64,000 nt of DNA from Rhodococcus sp. HNM0563. GTDB taxonomy: Bacteria; Actinomycetota; Actinomycetes; Mycobacteriales; Mycobacteriaceae. Below are positions 63,548-64,000 of the stretch, piece after piece; positions within the stretch are counted from its first letter, which is position 1, and each line of letters opens with the position of its first letter. The translations under genes and the position numbers were made by a program. Under the pieces are notes generated by a model that was not told where the DNA came from, ran no database searches, and saw nothing but the letters and a program-made list of their open reading frames with translations. The stretch lies in contig NZ_JAASAF010000003.1 in the NCBI RefSeq assembly GCF_012726195.1, forward strand, positions 496,001 through 560,000, written 5' to 3'.

Positions 63548-64000
63548 CTACGCATCCCACTCGTGTACGGGTCTGCCGTCGGTCATCGCCGCGACGTAAT
63601 CGCGGAGCATCCCCGACAACGCGATGCGACGATCTTCGCCCGCCGCTTCACGTCGCGCGACATGCTCACGTTGCCATGCCGCCCCAGTTTGCCGATTCAA
63701 GCACCGGCCCTCGATGATCCCGAGGTAGCGGTCGCGCGCGCGGGCGGAGAGCCCGAACGATTCCAGCCCACGATCCGCCAGCGGCAGCAACCGGCGCAGG
63801 ACGAGCTCGTCGGCACCGACCCAGCCCAGTTTCGGCCAGTACAGGCGAGATTCGAGTCCGAATTTGGCACCGATGATCAGGTTTTCCTCGGCCGCGTCGA
63901 ATGTCATCCGCCGCCACAGCGGGTCCTCGTCCTCGACGAGCGCTCGCAGCAATCCGTAGTAGAACGCCGCGTTCGCCATCGTGTCGAGGACGGTCGGCCC
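63548..64000 (-). CDS. Glutamate-cysteine ligase family protein (N-terminal part beyond window)
   Basis: The last 151 residues of a protein are visible, beginning GPTVLDTMANAAFYYGLLRA at the window end and finishing PVHEWDA. The blocks DEDPLWRRMTFDAAEENLI, KFGLESRLYWPKLGWV, ELVLRRLLPLADRGL and IIEGRCLNRQTGAAWQ are those I recall from the C terminus of actinobacterial GCS2-type glutamate-cysteine ligase proteins. The catalytic ATP-binding part is outside, so activity cannot be judged. Confidence 0.75.
   Translation of the reverse strand, partial: GPTVLDTMANAAFYYGLLRALVEDEDPLWRRMTFDAAEENLIIGAKFGLESRLYWPKLGWVGADELVLRRLLPLADRGLESFGLSARARDRYLGIIEGRCLNRQTGAAWQREHVARREAAGEDRRIALSGMLRDYVAAMTDGRPVHEWDA

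Noticed and set aside
1-64000. CRISPR arrays, tRNA or rRNA genes, IS elements, prophage, restriction or other defence systems
   Set aside because: No regularly spaced repeats, no tRNA-like cloverleaf or rRNA segment, and no transposase, integrase or known defence protein was recognised while reading the window.

Overview
The window is from a high-GC actinobacterium of the Mycobacteriales, most likely Rhodococcus or a close relative. No species call is possible from sequence alone. The evidence is the strong codon bias, frequent GTG starts, many 1-14 nt gene overlaps, and a gene order that follows the Mycobacterium tuberculosis Rv0946c-Rv0983 stretch. That shared order includes pgi, chorismate mutase, uvrD1/pcrA, an M23 peptidase, sucCD, a 34-kDa antigen homologue, a DUF6350 protein, purN, purH, a MoxR/vWA pair, rpmF, mprA, mprB and pepD. 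No rRNA, tRNA, insertion sequence, prophage or CRISPR array was found.

Region by region: 1-2850 holds the envelope-stress locus mprA-mprB-pepD, with two matching direct-repeat MprA-type boxes. 2887-5706 is a zinc-starvation block: two Zur-type palindromes sit between a COG0523-rpmF-rpmE2 arm and an rpmB2-rpmG2-rpsN2-rpsR2 arm of zinc-independent ribosomal proteins. 5.8-17.9 kb holds a DUF559-type protein, an AEC carrier, a highly asymmetric heterodimeric ABC exporter, a lipoprotein/MFS pair, the vWA-MoxR pair and a hydrolase. 18.0-18.4 kb has a 29-codon aromatic-rich leader peptide, a strong terminator and a small unknown gene. 18.5-23.3 kb is the DUF5336-DUF6350-purN-purH set, where purN appears to start with CTG. 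24.1-30.6 kb carries sucCD, a long structured leader before an M23 peptidase, pcrA and chorismate mutase. 30.7-37.6 kb has gabD, pgi, an ApbE-like protein, a TetR-AidB pair with tandem operators, and an ECF sigma factor.

37.6-42.8 kb is the most unusual block. Two IniA/IniC-like dynamin GTPases are followed in the same direction by a truncated, membrane-anchored Hsp70-type ATPase, a protein made of acidic calcium-loop-like repeats, and a very acidic small protein, and then the ECF sigma factor. I propose it as a membrane-remodelling or membrane-stress module. 43-48.9 kb is metabolic: an esterase, a cupin, thyA-folA, an Fpg/Nei glycosylase, a TDT transporter and a hydrolase.

48.9-61.1 kb reads as a hypoxia/nitric-oxide island. 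It has a DevS/DosS-type heme-GAF kinase facing a convergent devR, an Acg-like nitroreductase, a USP-LLM-USP set with an upstream DevR-type box, and an NsrR-type regulator with an Hmp flavohemoglobin. Inside this island are a 717-aa LolA-like/DUF6924 protein and a roughly 850-bp gene-poor stretch with a large nested palindrome. The window ends with an M28 membrane peptidase and the C-terminal part of a glutamate-cysteine ligase family protein.
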